DNA of 64,000 bases from Augochlora pura (taxonomy: Eukaryota; Arthropoda; Insecta; Hymenoptera; Halictidae), in assembly GCF_028453695.1 (NCBI RefSeq), contig NC_135776.1, positions 6,704,663 to 6,768,662 of the forward strand, given 5' to 3'. The position numbers and the translations under genes are program-made. A model generated the notes under the pieces. It had not been told where the DNA came from, made no database searches, and worked only from the letters and a program-made list of their open reading frames with translations. This document shows, piece by piece, positions 13,780 through 27,341 of the stretch (positions are counted from its first letter, which is position 1; the number at the start of each line of letters is the position of its first letter).

Positions 13780-14903
13780 TTAAAACGAAATACCCTGTGT
13801 GTTTGTGTTTCTAGGTGAAGTTGAACTGAATCTCAAAGTCAGAGTGCATTAAATCAGGTTACATCATTATATTAAAAATGAAACGAAATGATTTTTGTTA
13901 TATGTTAAATGAAATGGAATTCTTAGAAAGTAATGGACTTAAGAACTCTGACTTTGGTGTACATACATGTTTCAGTTTGTTGTGTAATCGTGAAATGCAT
14001 GCTCACAACGGTAACAAAAGTAATTTTTCTAATTAACATCGTCAGTAATGTAATAATTTTTGGTTATTCTTTTTAGGAACGTCGATTAAGTACAACTACT
14101 AGCTGATTCATAAGGAGAAACCTGGATACAGTGATTGTAGATGTTAAAAATTCAGTATGTATGTAACTTATATGTATGATGAACTTAGCATATTCTTTAA
14201 ACGTTTTAAAATTTGAAAAATGCCAGTAGCTACAGTATTATTTACTTGGCCCTACGAAGGTCTGCAGTAATACGGTACGGAGAGCATACGTTCACGTATA
14301 CGTAAATAAGTATACTGTTACACGTATGCATACACACTACATTAATGAATAGTTACAGTGAGATAATTAATTGAAGCAAACTATTGAAACTTGGTTTATT
14401 AACTGTTTGAAGGACATACGTTGGATTCTCTAATTTCTGTATGAATACGAATAAAAACGAAAATTTATTTTACTTTATTACATTGTTTTCATTACACGCC
14501 CCAAAGTGTACATTTTCCTTCAGTTGTATTAATTGCAATGTTCAGATTGTACGTTGCAAACCACCAACCCGCACCTGACATGAATCATATCAACAGCAAA
14601 ATGGATAAATAACTCCTAATGTTGCTCCTCTGTAATAATTAATTTCCTTCTCCTTCCAATCCCATCAAATTCACAAGTATATCGACTTAACACCAGCCGT
14701 ACACTATGATATGCTCCAATGAAGTCGCAGCACCAACCAAAAAGAAACCCAATTACAGAGTACCATGGGTATTTAAATTTTTTCAATTTATATGACATTA
14801 GGTACATGAAAGTAATATAAACGCGGTACTCATTTCTGTTAGAGTACTCGTAAATTTTTCTTTCTTATAACTATAATGTAACAATATAACATTTGACATT
14901 AAG

Positions 14904-17900
14904 CTGAGCGATTTTGAAGACGAGACATTATGCAATGGCCAGGCAGAAGCTACCTATCGAAAGTCAGGACTTGAACATAGTACACAGCTAGATATAAATT
15001 CTAATCCGAAACTATCAAGACTCACCAAGATCATGGTTACTTTGGGTGAGATCATTAGAACTCATTATCCTTTAGATTATGTTTTTGAACATCTACGTCA
15101 AAGTACAATCTTCTTTAGTAATATTCTATTAAATAATACATTAAAGAAATAATAACGAAGCAAGATTGATGATGAATTGCTTCTACTCGTGTTTGCTAGT
15201 AGAAAGAGTATGGCATTGGTCAGACAAGTAAAGAGATCACACTAAAGCTCCTAGATGATCACTGAAATTTTTCACTGACATAAATTTAAATCAGAAACTA
15301 TTTAAACTATTATCTACCAACATTTTACAAGCAACAGAAAACAATTATTTTTTCATAAAATTTTAAAACTTTAAATTTGAATTAAATATGAAATAGAGAT
15401 AATTAAAAAAAGATGCAATTTCAATTTTCGTTTGATTTGCTGAATGCATTTTTATATACTGCCTTTTTACCACAGTTTTTATGGTATGTCGCGTAATTGA
15501 AGTAACAGAATAATGAAAAAAGTATTCTTCGTCGAGGTTGTCCGAACCCACATAGACGTAGACAATATCTGTGTTTTCTTACCGTTTGGCCTAGGTGTCG
15601 TGAACTCTGATCCCGGAGCTATCGTCAATATGATGATGGCCGGCGCAAACATTGTTCGTTTGAACATGTCTCATCAAGTGGACAAATGGCATGCAATCAC
15701 TGTACAGTCCATCAGACAGGCTGGGAATAGAATGTATGAGTTCACCGGTGAGATTTATCCTCTAGGGGTTGCGACCAGCCTTCGGGGACCTGAAATAAGA
15801 ACTGGCATATTTAAAGGGGATGCATCGAGCATAGTATGATTCTTATATATAATATAATTACGTATTATTATAATTATAATTATAACTAATTATACTTACT
15901 ATAATTTTTTCTACATTTCAATTTTCTATATCCAATTTTTTATGTTTTGTACTACTTGATTTTCTATACTACATACTATAGTTTCCTTCATTCTACTTTA
16001 TTTTGGATTTCTATATCTTATACTATTTAGTTTTCTCCATTTTATATTTATTTTTTTATTTTATACTATACTGTGTTCTTCACACTATATTACTTATTTT
16101 TCTATATTTTATACTATATAGTTCTTCAGATTTTATATTTTGTGGTTTGGTACAGTTTAGACCATTTAATTTTCTATGTTTCATATTGTAACATGTTTTT
16201 ATGATTTTCTTATATCCTATTATTATTATTTAGATATATTAATCTTTAGCGTCCGTATTATTTAAATTTAAATATTTTCTACAACTTATTTTTCTACATT
16301 TTACATTAATTTTCTATATTTCACATGATTTTTATTTCCCATATGTTATACAATTAATTTTTCTTCGCACAACGTATTACTTATTCTCCCATACGTTGTG
16401 CCATCTGTTCCACATCCTATAATATTTCTTCATGCACCTTTCTGGCAACGTTAAAATTGCACACGTTGAGTCCAAACATTGGTTATCGTAAATAAAAAAT
16501 TACTTTGTACCGAAAGCTCGGGTTTCTTGCCACAACGTCCCGCGAAGCTGTTTCAATAATTCACCTCTGCAGGGACACGCCGATTTGAAAGAGGGGAACG
16601 TGGTGAAATTATTAACGAACGTCGTTGCGAAACGTGCCGGATGCGTAAATTGTTTTTGGGTGTCTTATCCCAACTTGCCGCGCGTATGTCGGCCCGGCGA
16701 CAGAATTCTCATCGGTCGTGGCGTAGCATTGTTGCAAGTCTGTTGCGTCCGTAAGTTGCGTTCAATCTTCCGTACATTAATTCTAACAATTTTATATATT
16801 AATTCTAACGGTGCGTACTTTTCTAGAAATTTATTTTCGCTGAACAATTTTTAATCAACGATAAGGCTGCTACGGTTTTACAAAATTCATTATCCCCTTG
16901 GGAAATACCCTTGAAGCTTCGCTTAAATGTATAATTAAGCACAGTTCGTTCGATTAAGTACATAGAATGTATTATGTTGTCTATATTTTTAATTATTCAG
17001 TTCAAGCTATAATTGGTACTTATGTTTTACCTAGAGTTTGTTTCATTATTATTGTTTTTCTCCTTATTTGTTCTCCTACCTAAAATATTTAAATCTATAT
17101 ATCTTTCTTTATATCGTATTATTTATTTCTCTACGTTTCATTCTATTTATTTTAAGTTATATTGTTTAATTCTTCACACTATTTATTTTGTTATGGATTG
17201 TATTATTTAATGCTATATTTTAACTATTGCTACATATGCTACATTTCAAACTACCCAGCTTAAACTACCCTTTTTAATTATTTCGTAATAATTTGCGATA
17301 TGTATATTTCCATAAGCATTCAATTAACTTCTTAAAATCAATCGAATTACAAAGACGCAAAAGGCAATTTGTTTTCCGTCCAGGTGAAGCAGACGTTGTT
17401 TGTAAGGTATTAAAAGGAGGCATCGTTCGCGACGAGGCGCAAGTGCAACTATTGGACAGCGTAGTCGAACTGCCCCAATTGTCGAAGACAGACGAGGAAC
17501 AGATTGAATTAACTTCGTTCTTAGAATGCGACTTTTGCATAGTGAATCACACGCGGAACGAGAAGATGATAGAAGCTGTTAAAACCGGCTTCGACCAAAT
17601 CAGTAAATCATAAGCTAATATAATTGTGCTACAACGCTTCCTGCAAACTAGTTTTCGATGTCTGCAATTTTGATTAATCATTCCCAAAGGTACCGTCAAA
17701 ATTTGCGTGATCGCGAAGATCTCCTCGCAACAAGGTTTGGACAACCTGGATGACATTTTACTAGCAGCCGACGGTATCCTGCTCGACAGAGACAGCATCG
17801 AAATCGAAGTCGGCGCTGAACGATTGTTCATGGTCGAGAAGGTTGTCGTCGCCAAGTGTGTAAAGGTAAAATCGTCATCGAACGCTCATTAAAATAAAAA

Positions 17901-20077
17901 AGGCTGACATAAAGTCAACTGAAGGTTCAATTATTCCTCATAAAAGCAATTTTATAATATCAATAATTTTAATATTAAGAAAATAAATAAAAGTCTGTAA
18001 AGCTCTTGTATTAAGCTAAGATAAAGCAATTTTTATTTCGCATACCTTTTGCATATTGTAAAGTAAATTCTTTTTATGTTGCTAAATATTTAAAATTAAA
18101 TTCCTTTAACTACGAGTATAATTAACTACGAGGTTGCAATTTATGGTTATTAACAATTTTCGATATGTTTTTCATTCAGGCAGGGAAACCTGTTGTACTA
18201 AGCTTTCACGTATCCAAGAACAGCGCATTGAAACTCGACGTGAACCTAATTGCGAACGCTGTTTTAAACGGGGTTGACGCTATCTTTCTTAAAACGGGCG
18301 AGTTGAATGGAAAGGAAACTAGCGAGCTAATAAAGAAGGTGGACGTGGTCTGTAGACAGGCGGAGAGCGCGCGATGCCAGAGAGAGATCTTCGACGAGTT
18401 GGCTTGCAAGGTGTGTGATTTACGCAATCCGTATAAACTAATATACACGGTAACGAAATAATGTCGTCATTTTGAACAACATATAGAACACGTAGTATAA
18501 AACACAAGTATACTCGCTTGATGTGAAAACGTTGTTTGACATAAAGATATAAATGTTATAACGACACTGTGGATTTTGTGCAAAATAAAAATTGTCCAAA
18601 TCAATTGCAAGCAGTGGAGAATAAACAGAATATTGTTTTCTCCATAATTGTAATAAGTTTGAAATAGTATGACAATATTCTTATATTTTTCTATCTTCAC
18701 AATTTTTACCTAGACATTTTTTATTTTCATAAACGCCTGAAATTCGCAGTTTGGTTATAACAAACAGATATATTTTATCAAGTATATACATGTACTTATA
18801 TGTATATATATATATAAAATAGTAAATGTTAATTACATCTCTAATAACGCCAAAAATTTGATACAAAAGTATAGATTGAGATCAAATAATTATTACAATG
18901 TAGAGAAGTTAATATTTAGAAACTCGTTTCTAATTTTATATATTATTATATATAAACGAAATTAGTCTGCAGTCGAGTTACATTATCATTTTATTTCATT
19001 TTATTTATTTCTGACATTTTAGTTCAAAATGACAAATAGTCAAGCAATTTAGAAGAATTTTTTTTTGTAAATGTGAGGAAGAATTTTTTTGTAAATAAAC
19101 TGAAATAAGGAGTTATCGATATTTCTCTTAGCGGACATAATTAATATCATGGTATTTCCTCTGGTATAAAAATAGATGCTGGTGCCTCCCAATCCTATGC
19201 ACGCAGTGACCATAGGTGCAATCCAAACATCCTTGAACTTAAACGCCGCTGCAATTATTGTTACAACGACGTCTGGTCAAACCGCTGTCTCATTGTCGAC
19301 GCATCGACCACATTGCCCTATTCTTGCTATCACGCGTTTCGGGGATGTTGCAAGATGGCTGCAACTGTACCACGGACTCCAACCGCTTCATTATCGACGT
19401 AAACCAATCAGATTTTTGCTTACGACAGTTCTTATAATTTTTATAAAAACCGTCAATTATCACGTGAATTTATAACAGCTTTACATAACTGATTATACAT
19501 AACTGTTTATACATAAACAAAAATTACTTACACATATAGAAAATCTATTTCTTAACTATATTTACCGTGGCATAAAATAATTGATTGCACGAAGTATTAA
19601 AATGCGAAATAGCATCGAGAAAATGCAATGCATTGCATTTATGTAAACATAAATAATTTAATGAATTTTAAAAATTTCAATGTCTAAGTTAATTCTGTTA
19701 TTTTATTTAACTTTTTATCTAAACTAGTGCAATTGTTAATGATTGATATAATTGTGTATATAGTCTCAAATAAATAGATAAAGGGAGGATAGGAGATATG
19801 TCTATAATTAAGAAGAACAAAGTATTAGTCACGAACTTTGAGTTTTCTATAATTACAAACAGAGCAACCGCTGGCTGATTGGAACGACGACTTGAATTCA
19901 CGGATACAGGACGGCGTCGATTCTCTTCGAAGGCGAAGATACATCAAAGTCGGGGATGCAGTCGTTATAGTTACCGGATGCCGGCAGGGATCGGGATTTA
20001 CGAATTCTATACGAGTGGCCTATGTATCACCGGGACATGTGGAAAATGGCTCAACCAACCTTGAGCCTTGTTGGTGA
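14904..20077 (+). CDS. Pyruvate kinase-like protein, probable pseudoenzyme
   Basis: A tandem Pyk paralog. Exons: 14904-15045 (start of this exon uncertain), 15595-15833, 16573-16750, 17384-17602, 17690-17865, 18180-18410, 19176-19398, 19863-20077. All junctions are in phase with no stops or frameshifts, giving about 542 aa, the length of Pyk. The start may be ATG-AAA at 14806-14811 spliced to 14904, or ATGG at 14765-14768 spliced to 14920; both fit the phase. The substrate arginine region (NIVRLNMSH) and GPEIRTG survive. Against active Pyk, D102 becomes S, K104 becomes R, metal ligand E261 becomes S (IAKISSQQG), D285 becomes S (LLDRDSIEIE) and T317 becomes F (LSFHVS). Only K259 persists of the catalytic core. 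The C-terminal domain (VTTTSGQTA, VTGCRQGSGFTNS) is better kept. Three intron positions match Pyk and others differ, so this is an old gene duplicate, not a retrocopy. I expect no kinase activity; a role in hetero-oligomers with Pyk or as a metabolite sensor is speculation. Confidence 0.85.
15900..16380. repeat. Degenerate TTTTCTATATTTTATACTAT-type array, intron copy 1
   Basis: The second intron of the PyK-like gene consists of loosely repeated pyrimidine/AT units of the type ttttctatattttatactat, spaced by roughly 30-45 bases. The period is irregular, as in an old decayed satellite. No coding content is seen. Confidence 0.45.
17000..17250. repeat. Degenerate AT/pyrimidine array, intron copy 2
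   Basis: The next intron of the same gene holds a similar run of tatttatttctctacgttt-like units with tattgtttaatt and ttcacactattta variants. It resembles the array at 15900-16380, so the two may share an origin. Confidence 0.4.
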
Positions 20078-20249
20078 AACATGCAACTATTTGTACATAA
20101 CAATATTAACGTAACAAACTATCTATACCAAATTAAAAAAAATGTAACATTAAAAGGTTTAACTTGATTCGAGTTGTTTTATTTCAATAGTAAAGTTATA
20201 ATTACTGTCAATTTTATTACAGAAATAGATAATAATATAGAGCTGTAAA

Positions 20250-20255
20250 AATAAA
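20250..20255 (+). terminator. Possible poly(A) signal of the PyK-like gene
   Basis: The first exact AATAAA after the stop codon, 173 bases downstream. The surrounding DNA is AT-rich, so chance is not excluded. Confidence 0.35.
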
Positions 20256-23200
20256 AAAGAAATTTAGGAATTTTGTCATGTTATTTTTCATTTAGTGTAA
20301 CTATTAAATATAGTTTTCTTTTAATCCTGATATTATAGCTATAACATTTGAATATTTCTTGAAAATTTAATAATTCTTTAAAAATAAAATATTAACAATT
20401 AAAAAGCATAGCTTGATTTTGATTATTCTATTTAAATCAAGTTATAGTATCAATTTTATGGCAAAAATAGTTAATAATATATTGAAGCGAAAAGCATAGT
20501 TTTCTTTTAATCACGATTTTATAATTATAAAATTTCAATGTTGCGTGAAAATTTAATAGTCCTTTAAAAATCAAGGATTAAGGCGTTTCTAGTTAAAAAT
20601 TTTTAGCAAGAAAATTAATTAGTTAATGTTTCGTTAATATCGAGATTTATATCAAACTGATATTCTTTCAATCGAGTATTAATTATAAACACTTTATTAC
20701 CGACAGCTTGAAATTGCACCGATAAACAGTAATTAATTCGACATCCTGTCTGTGGATACTTCATATTTGTTCAAGGATTGTTCAAATTCGCGGGCCCTTC
20801 TTTTACCCGCGATTTTTTATTAATTTACGATAATATTAATCTTTGATACACCACATCTGTTCCGTGTATCATCAAGCAACGAATTATCGATTGCACTTTC
20901 TCACGTACGCCATCATCATTTATGAAACTTTTCATCGGTAATACAATATTCTTCGGAACCGCGCAAAACTCATTGTCCCGCGCGACAACGAAGTCCACTT
21001 CAAAAACGTGAGTAACGCAATTATCATCGTAACCCCGTTTATCCGTTAAAATTCCCGAGGAATTATTTTCACGTTACGATTTTCATGCGAACCCGTGTTT
21101 TAACAACAATAATGAGATGCAACGTGATATTAAGTAAGCCGAGATTTTCATGCTCGTCTTTCTTTGTTGCATTTACGTACCGTTCGTCTCGCGAGGAATA
21201 AACATTAATTGTTAGTAAAGAGGAGCGCGAGTGCTACCTACATTCATTTGGATGAAACCAATCGTGCTAATAGAGAATGAGCTTTTACAACGAGTACACA
21301 ACATTGTCGCATTAAAAAATATCGTTCCGTTTCTTTCTCGTGTTTTTTTCACGTCCGGGAAAAAGCTGCGATGAAAGGATTTTCCGAAATGGAAAGGAAC
21401 AATGAAATTATAATAATGAAGATGAACGCACCCCATGCGAGACAAATGGCAACATCGAGTTTGAATTTTATTGAAAATTTATCTCCGATGTAGACGTTAT
21501 TGCATATAAAATCACTCACGTTTGTTTATTTCAGATCGAAAGGTTGTAAATATTTTATGACGCCCACTTTTTCTAAATTATTGAAAAATTATTGTATATC
21601 ATTTATTTTTGTGTGGATTGTCATCAGAATTAATTGACTGAAAATTTTTGATACGTAAATACTTAGATTTCCTTTTACAGTAAAATTGTCAAAATTCTTC
21701 ATCTATTTAACTTTTACATTACCATTTACATCTAACACTTCAATATTTCCCAACCATCAATATTGTTATTTGTTATCTCAGAGACCTTTAATAATTAAAA
21801 CGTATACGCCATCATATTAAGAAAACTAAAATTATTTAATAAAATGTCGACGCATTGTCATATGACTTCAAAGTTACACGAGCTTATAAACAGTTCAATA
21901 ATGTCACAAAACTCCACGATTTTACAGCATTAAATATCCAAAAAAAAAATGATTAAAATAGAATTACAATATCTCGGCCATAAGAATCTCAATTATTTAC
22001 CAACTTCTGACAAACGCGAGAAAACGCCAGTTACGCGATGATTCGCTCTAATTCTCGCTAAGCATTCCCGCGCGCCGTCATTTTTCTATCAGCCGAACGG
22101 ATTTATCGGCGCGCATTTATCCAAGCTCGCACAGATTTAATATCCACAGAGGAAGTCGCGCTATTTACCGTGGTTATTAGATTCGACGCGGTATCTGTTC
22201 GCGTATCGGTTAATGATTAGGCATTACCGGGCGGGCCGCATACGGCGAAGTTACCACGGTGCTCGATAAAACGCAGGTGTTCTGTTTGCGCTCGATTCGA
22301 AGCACAGTAGTCGCGTTATCGTGCCTGTGAAAAGCATCTTTCTCGACTCCGCGATCAATTCGAACCCTCCTCGTTTGAAGAAAGAATGGAAAATGGGGGG
22401 GGGGGGACGCACCCTCCCTCCCCCCTCTCTCGACAGATAGAAACGTTGTCGCTCGTTTGTTGCACCAGCCACGGTTTGAAAAATTGAACCCGAAACACGC
22501 TTTAAAGCTTTTTATTTCTATTCGAATCTTCTGCAGGATTTCATGCCGGCTGAAAACGAGTGTCTAGATTATTCACAGTTTTATTACGCGATGCGATGCA
22601 AATATGTTTCGCGTTACGGGTAAATCGCAGGGGCCGGTTTGCAAACAGATTTTATGCATTTGCAGCGCGTTAAATCTTTTAATATTTCGCTCCGGGGAAA
22701 TATCGAAGTTTTGTTCTTTGTTTTTTTTTCGGAAACAAGCGAAATCCGATGAGCAAAAATTTTGTTTAAATTCCACTTTGCGTTCGGTCGACTCGTGACT
22801 ATAATTGTACGAGTTATGTTATTTATCGCTGTCGTTTTCGTCGAGGTTACGTTTAAAATTTCAATTTTTCAATTTTTATACTTTTAGTTCACTGTATGTT
22901 TTATTTAATCTGCCCTATTGTAATCTTCATTTTCGAAACCCAAAATATTTATTAATTTTATTTATAATAAAATAATCACAGGAAATTGGAATACTGCGAA
23001 TTACTTTTATGACATTCGAAACTGCTTTTAACAATTTTATCTGACTTCTAATGAAGCACGGCACCGTTATTTGTATTTGCAATGTGATAAATCACGCCTG
23101 ACAATTGACCAGCTCCGCGCGCAAATATCGTAAATCAAATTTGGAAAGTTCGAGTACGAGTTTTGAGGAATAATTAGCGGGCCATTTGTCAGAAGTGATT

Positions 23201-26200
23201 TATATCGGGCGCGCGTAACTTCCTACGATTTTGCGGAATGGATTGCAAACACATTAGAAATCCCGTGAAATTTTCGTGATCGCGCGCCACGGGGTCTTCC
23301 GCTGAACGCCAATTAACGCGTCGATCATCGCAGGTAGACGTGTTTATTCAGACATTAACAGCCGAGACGTTCAAGTGAGCATTAACAGAGAATGTCAGAA
23401 CGGAATACTATACACCCTCGAACCGTCTATGCAAACACGTGTATCGGTGTCAATTATCGATTCTCAGGCCCCGTGTCCGTTTGTCTTCCTGTATGGGATG
23501 AAGGCACAATGCCATTCGATGCAAACATCTACGGGCAAATGTAGACATTTGGGCTTACTAAACGCGATTCGATTCAATCATTCGCGTCGACGAAGGGGAG
23601 GCGTATACGATAAGAAAGCGAACAGAAGGTTCACGGAGAAAAATGAAAGATAATTAACGTTCCAACCAGCCGGAGCCAATCAATAGGCTTTTTAACGACT
23701 CCTGTTATGTCAGAAACGAGCTTAATCACTCCCTTTTAAATAATGGTACCCAAGAGAAATAATTGGATTGTATTTGTTCCGAATAACTTGGCGATCTACG
23801 TAGGGAATCGTTCGCTTCGTTGATGCGACAAATTCCAGATTGTCTAAGGGTTGAACACGATTTTTTATACTCTGTTCGGGAAGGGAAGAATTTTGTGATA
23901 TTTATTTATAAGAATTAGGTAGTTATTTTTATTCTGATATTTAGAGAATATTGTTTTTGAAAATGTAATTTATAATTTTTACCTCCGAAGAAATTGTTGC
24001 AGACGCACGTGTAAGCATTTGCTATACACATTTTATATTTATATACTCATTTCTGTACAAAGAGATCGCTTTTGAAAAATTAAATTTTCTCATGAATAAA
24101 ATACTCCTCGATTGTTGGTTCTTTAATGTTCGTACTCGCGGTCGTTTCACGGATGTAACCATTGTTTCCGGATGAATAACCAAATTCTAATTTTTTGAAA
24201 TGGGATTTGCAATTTAATGTTCAAAAGGCTGAAATAACATTGCAATGTCGTTAATCTAGAATATAATTATTTTCTCGGTAAAATATAAATTAATTTCATT
24301 TCCAATACCTTCCATTTGATGTAATATATCAAATTTGTTACGCAATAAATTATTTTATAAAAGCTAAGAAAAGAAAAATAAGAAGAGAAAGAAAATCGTT
24401 GTTGATTGGTGAAAACCAATTTAATAAAGATCTCTGGTCTAGCGATTTCGATGATCACAAGTGGAAGTAATCGATGATGAGCAGCCATGCCAGTAGTGCA
24501 GCACTAATACGTAGGTCAGACAAATTGTTACGGATAATTTTCTTAGAACGTGAGCTACGTGTTCTACGTTTTTCAATCTTTATAGAGCATTTACTTCTGC
24601 GAAACATCGCACCCTGTAAAAAGGACTCGCTGACCAACTAGCCCTGTCACTCGCCACTCTTATTAAATACCCTTTTGCTCTACACCTGAACACCGCCGCA
24701 CCGTAAATGATTTTTTGCAGATTTTTGCGCAAAATAATTACGTGAAGCTAATTAGACTTGTACGACATTATAGCGAGAAGCATTGCAAGAATTTGGAAAT
24801 GCAGGAACGATTAAAACTGTTAAAGTTATACAAATGGTAGAAATTATTAATTCTGCTTCCCTATTTAATCATTTGAATGATTTTTATCGTTTGGGCCATA
24901 TTAACCATAATTAATTCTTAGTTAGATACCATTTCCCATTTTATTTAGTTTTATCATTTGTACTATTCCCATAATTTTTTGCAATTGAGCAATTTTATTT
25001 CGCACAAAAACCTGCAACTTGGATTATAGACCAATAACTTCTTTTGGAATTATTGTTTAAAACACTATTTCAAAGATTCTTTCTGATATAACAATTATTT
25101 AGAATTCTATTAAGGTTTCCAACTAAAAGTTTGTTCCTTAAAGCAAAAATCTAAAATCTAAAGAGCATCCAGTTTCTACCAATTAACTATTTACAATTCT
25201 AAGTAGAAAAAGTCGACAATAGTCAGCCAAACCCAGCAAATTCTTTCATTTCTTGTAGCCGACCAATTACAATTTTACAAAAGTAATTTTTACAAAAGTA
25301 TCTTTACACATTTCCTAACATACTAGTAATCCTTACAACATCGCAAAGAAGTTCAAACCATTTGAACCAATTCGCAGAAGGATATTCCGTTTCGAAGGAC
25401 CGCAGGAAAATGATATATTTGTTATCGATCCCAGAACGAGGCACATTTTCTATTTAGTTGTTCAATAAAATTCAGCGTGGATTGCGCCAGGAAAAAGTCA
25501 ACAGCTCCCTCATGCCTATTTCACGTCCGGCTCTTTCCTGCGGAGCTATCCCGTGTCTTTCTGTCGTCTGCCCACGCGAAGGATCTAAGAGGTAACAAGC
25601 CTGGGAATCGGTTTGGCCGTGATACCTATTCACTGTCCCTTTACCACATACTGTTCAAATTTGTGTCCGGCCATAGGAGAAGCAAGACGATGATGACAAG
25701 AAGACGATTTCTCTCTTAATAAGCATAATGGGAGTCGTTTCTATTGCGATCCATTGTCCGCAAATCAAAGAGACATTTTCTTATAATTATTTCATACAAG
25801 ACGCGAGCAATTCGTGCTTTCCGTTCGTCCATTTTTTCTTATGATATTTATTGAAATATCGAGATTGAAATGTTTTTGATCTTCTAAATTTCTGGCAATA
25901 GAACGCTAATATTTTCTCATAAATTATTCCGTTAAATTTAAGTTCAAGTTAAATATTTCTACGGCCACATTGTATTCGCAATTCATTAAATTACTGCTTC
26001 AGGCAGAGAACGCTTAGGTTCTTTATTTTCCAATTTAATCAAACCCTTATCCGACCCTCACTTTCTCAACTTAATTTCTCCCTTGGTGTCAAATTTACAC
26101 CCCGGCCAAGAATCAATATCGTAGCGGGGTGAATAGTTAACTTTGTAAAATGCTTGTTTGAAACCGTGATAAGACGGGGAGAGATTAATTAAGACAAATT

Positions 26201-27191
26201 ATTTTCAATATAAGGAAGCGTGTGCGTTATAAATGCGAGTAAGGGATCATGTGTGTTAATAAGTGATAGTTACGTCTCTCTGTGCCATTTTTAGTATGAA
26301 GAATATTCTACTTACTCCAAAAGTATAATATAAATTTAATATAATTCAAGTTCCAATTATCAAATATTAAAAACAAGTTACTTCTCTGTTATATTTCATT
26401 TTGAGAACTATTTGCTTTCGTGTGTTTCCTGCATTGTTTTTTAACTAAAATATCCACTTCTTTTAGAACGTGTGCTGTATTTTTATACTATTTTCTCAGT
26501 AATATTTAACAGCAAAAATTGAAGGCAGAAACTAAATACATTTACAGACCAATTAACACAGACTTTACTCATACAGCTCGATTCTCTATAAAAGCAATCA
26601 CCAAACAATTACATAACTTCAAATTAATGCAAGCAACACACAATGAATAATCTGAATTGTGCCAGTGATTTCAGAAATCACGATCACAAAATCTTCGAAT
26701 GCTTGATAAAAATCTCATTTACAGAACAATTGGTTCAAAGTTTAGACAACTTGCTATTTTAAAAGATCAATGGTCGCAGAATCGCATAACTTTAACGCAA
26801 GATCCACATGGAACTTCTCAGCAGTGAATCTATCATTCAAACGGCACACGCTACACCGGCGATCTTTCTCGGCGAGCGAAAGGTGTTCCGGAGCCTTTCC
26901 GATGCTTCAAAGAGAAAAATTAACTGGAGATGTTATGTAAACAGCTACTCGAATCAACATTTATCTTGAAGATATCTAGTGGCTCCGGGAGATAGGACGG
27001 TTTCCCGAAGATTTTCAGTCGAAGAGATCGCAGCGTGCACAGAGATCCGTGCACGAGAGTTTCGAACCCAGCGAACGGAGGAAGGACGCGTGCGCTCGAG
27101 ATCGCTGGTGGTTGCTTTCGAGTGGTCATCGGGGGGGTCTTGCGCCCACACTCCCCTTCCCCAGAAAAACAGCACATCCCCCGCATCCGTA
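20256..27191. other. Intergenic stretch without recognisable genes
   Basis: No frame here shows family similarity or a consistent exon structure. Composition alternates between AT-rich and moderately GC-rich blocks (21900-23700 and 26850-27200 are the richer ones). A G-run next to a C-rich tract lies at 22395-22432. It may hold distal regulatory DNA for sNPF; nothing more can be supported. Confidence 0.5.
22395..22432. repeat. G12 run followed by C-rich tract
   Basis: Twelve consecutive G (22395-22406) are followed, after acgca, by a CCCTCCCTCCCCCC-type tract. The two halves can pair as a hairpin, or form quadruplex or i-motif structures. Most nearby DNA is AT-rich, so the tract stands out. 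Confidence 0.6.
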
Positions 27192-27227
27192 TATATAACG
27201 AAGACACCCCCGACGTTGTCTCACTTG
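27192..27227 (+). promoter_or_regulatory. TATA/initiator core promoter, probably of sNPF
   Basis: TATATAA at 27192-27198 precedes a TCACT initiator-like element whose A at 27223 is 31 bases after the first T of the TATA box, the standard spacing. It lies at the edge of a GC-richer block. The only + strand gene downstream before sNPF is sNPF itself, so I assign it there by inference. Confidence 0.45.
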
Positions 27228-27341
27228 GTACCGTTACCGTCGTGTCGCGCGAATCGTTCAATTCCAAAGATCGCACCCTAACGTTACGAGAGAAATCGTC
27301 CACTGGTCAAGGATCACCTCGATCTCTTTATATTTTACAGT
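27223..27341 (+). other. Candidate non-coding first exon of sNPF
   Basis: It runs from the predicted start at 27223 to the donor ACAGT|gtgagt (intron from 27342). The coding exon of sNPF begins after an acceptor (gattacag, ending about 30003), only 12 bases before its ATG. That arrangement requires an upstream untranslated exon, and this is the best candidate. RNA evidence is missing. Confidence 0.35.

Noticed and set aside
15513..15594. In-frame ATG extension (MKKVFFVEVV...) before the second PyK-like exon
   Set aside because: It reads through the acceptor at 15594. The upstream exon 14904-15045 supplies the matching pyruvate kinase N-terminus (LTKIMVTLG) in the correct phase.
14904..20077. 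Possibility that the PyK-like gene is a dead pseudogene
   Set aside because: Eight exons join without stop codons or frameshifts and all splice sites are consensus. Length equals that of the active paralog, so loss of activity looks functional, not decay.
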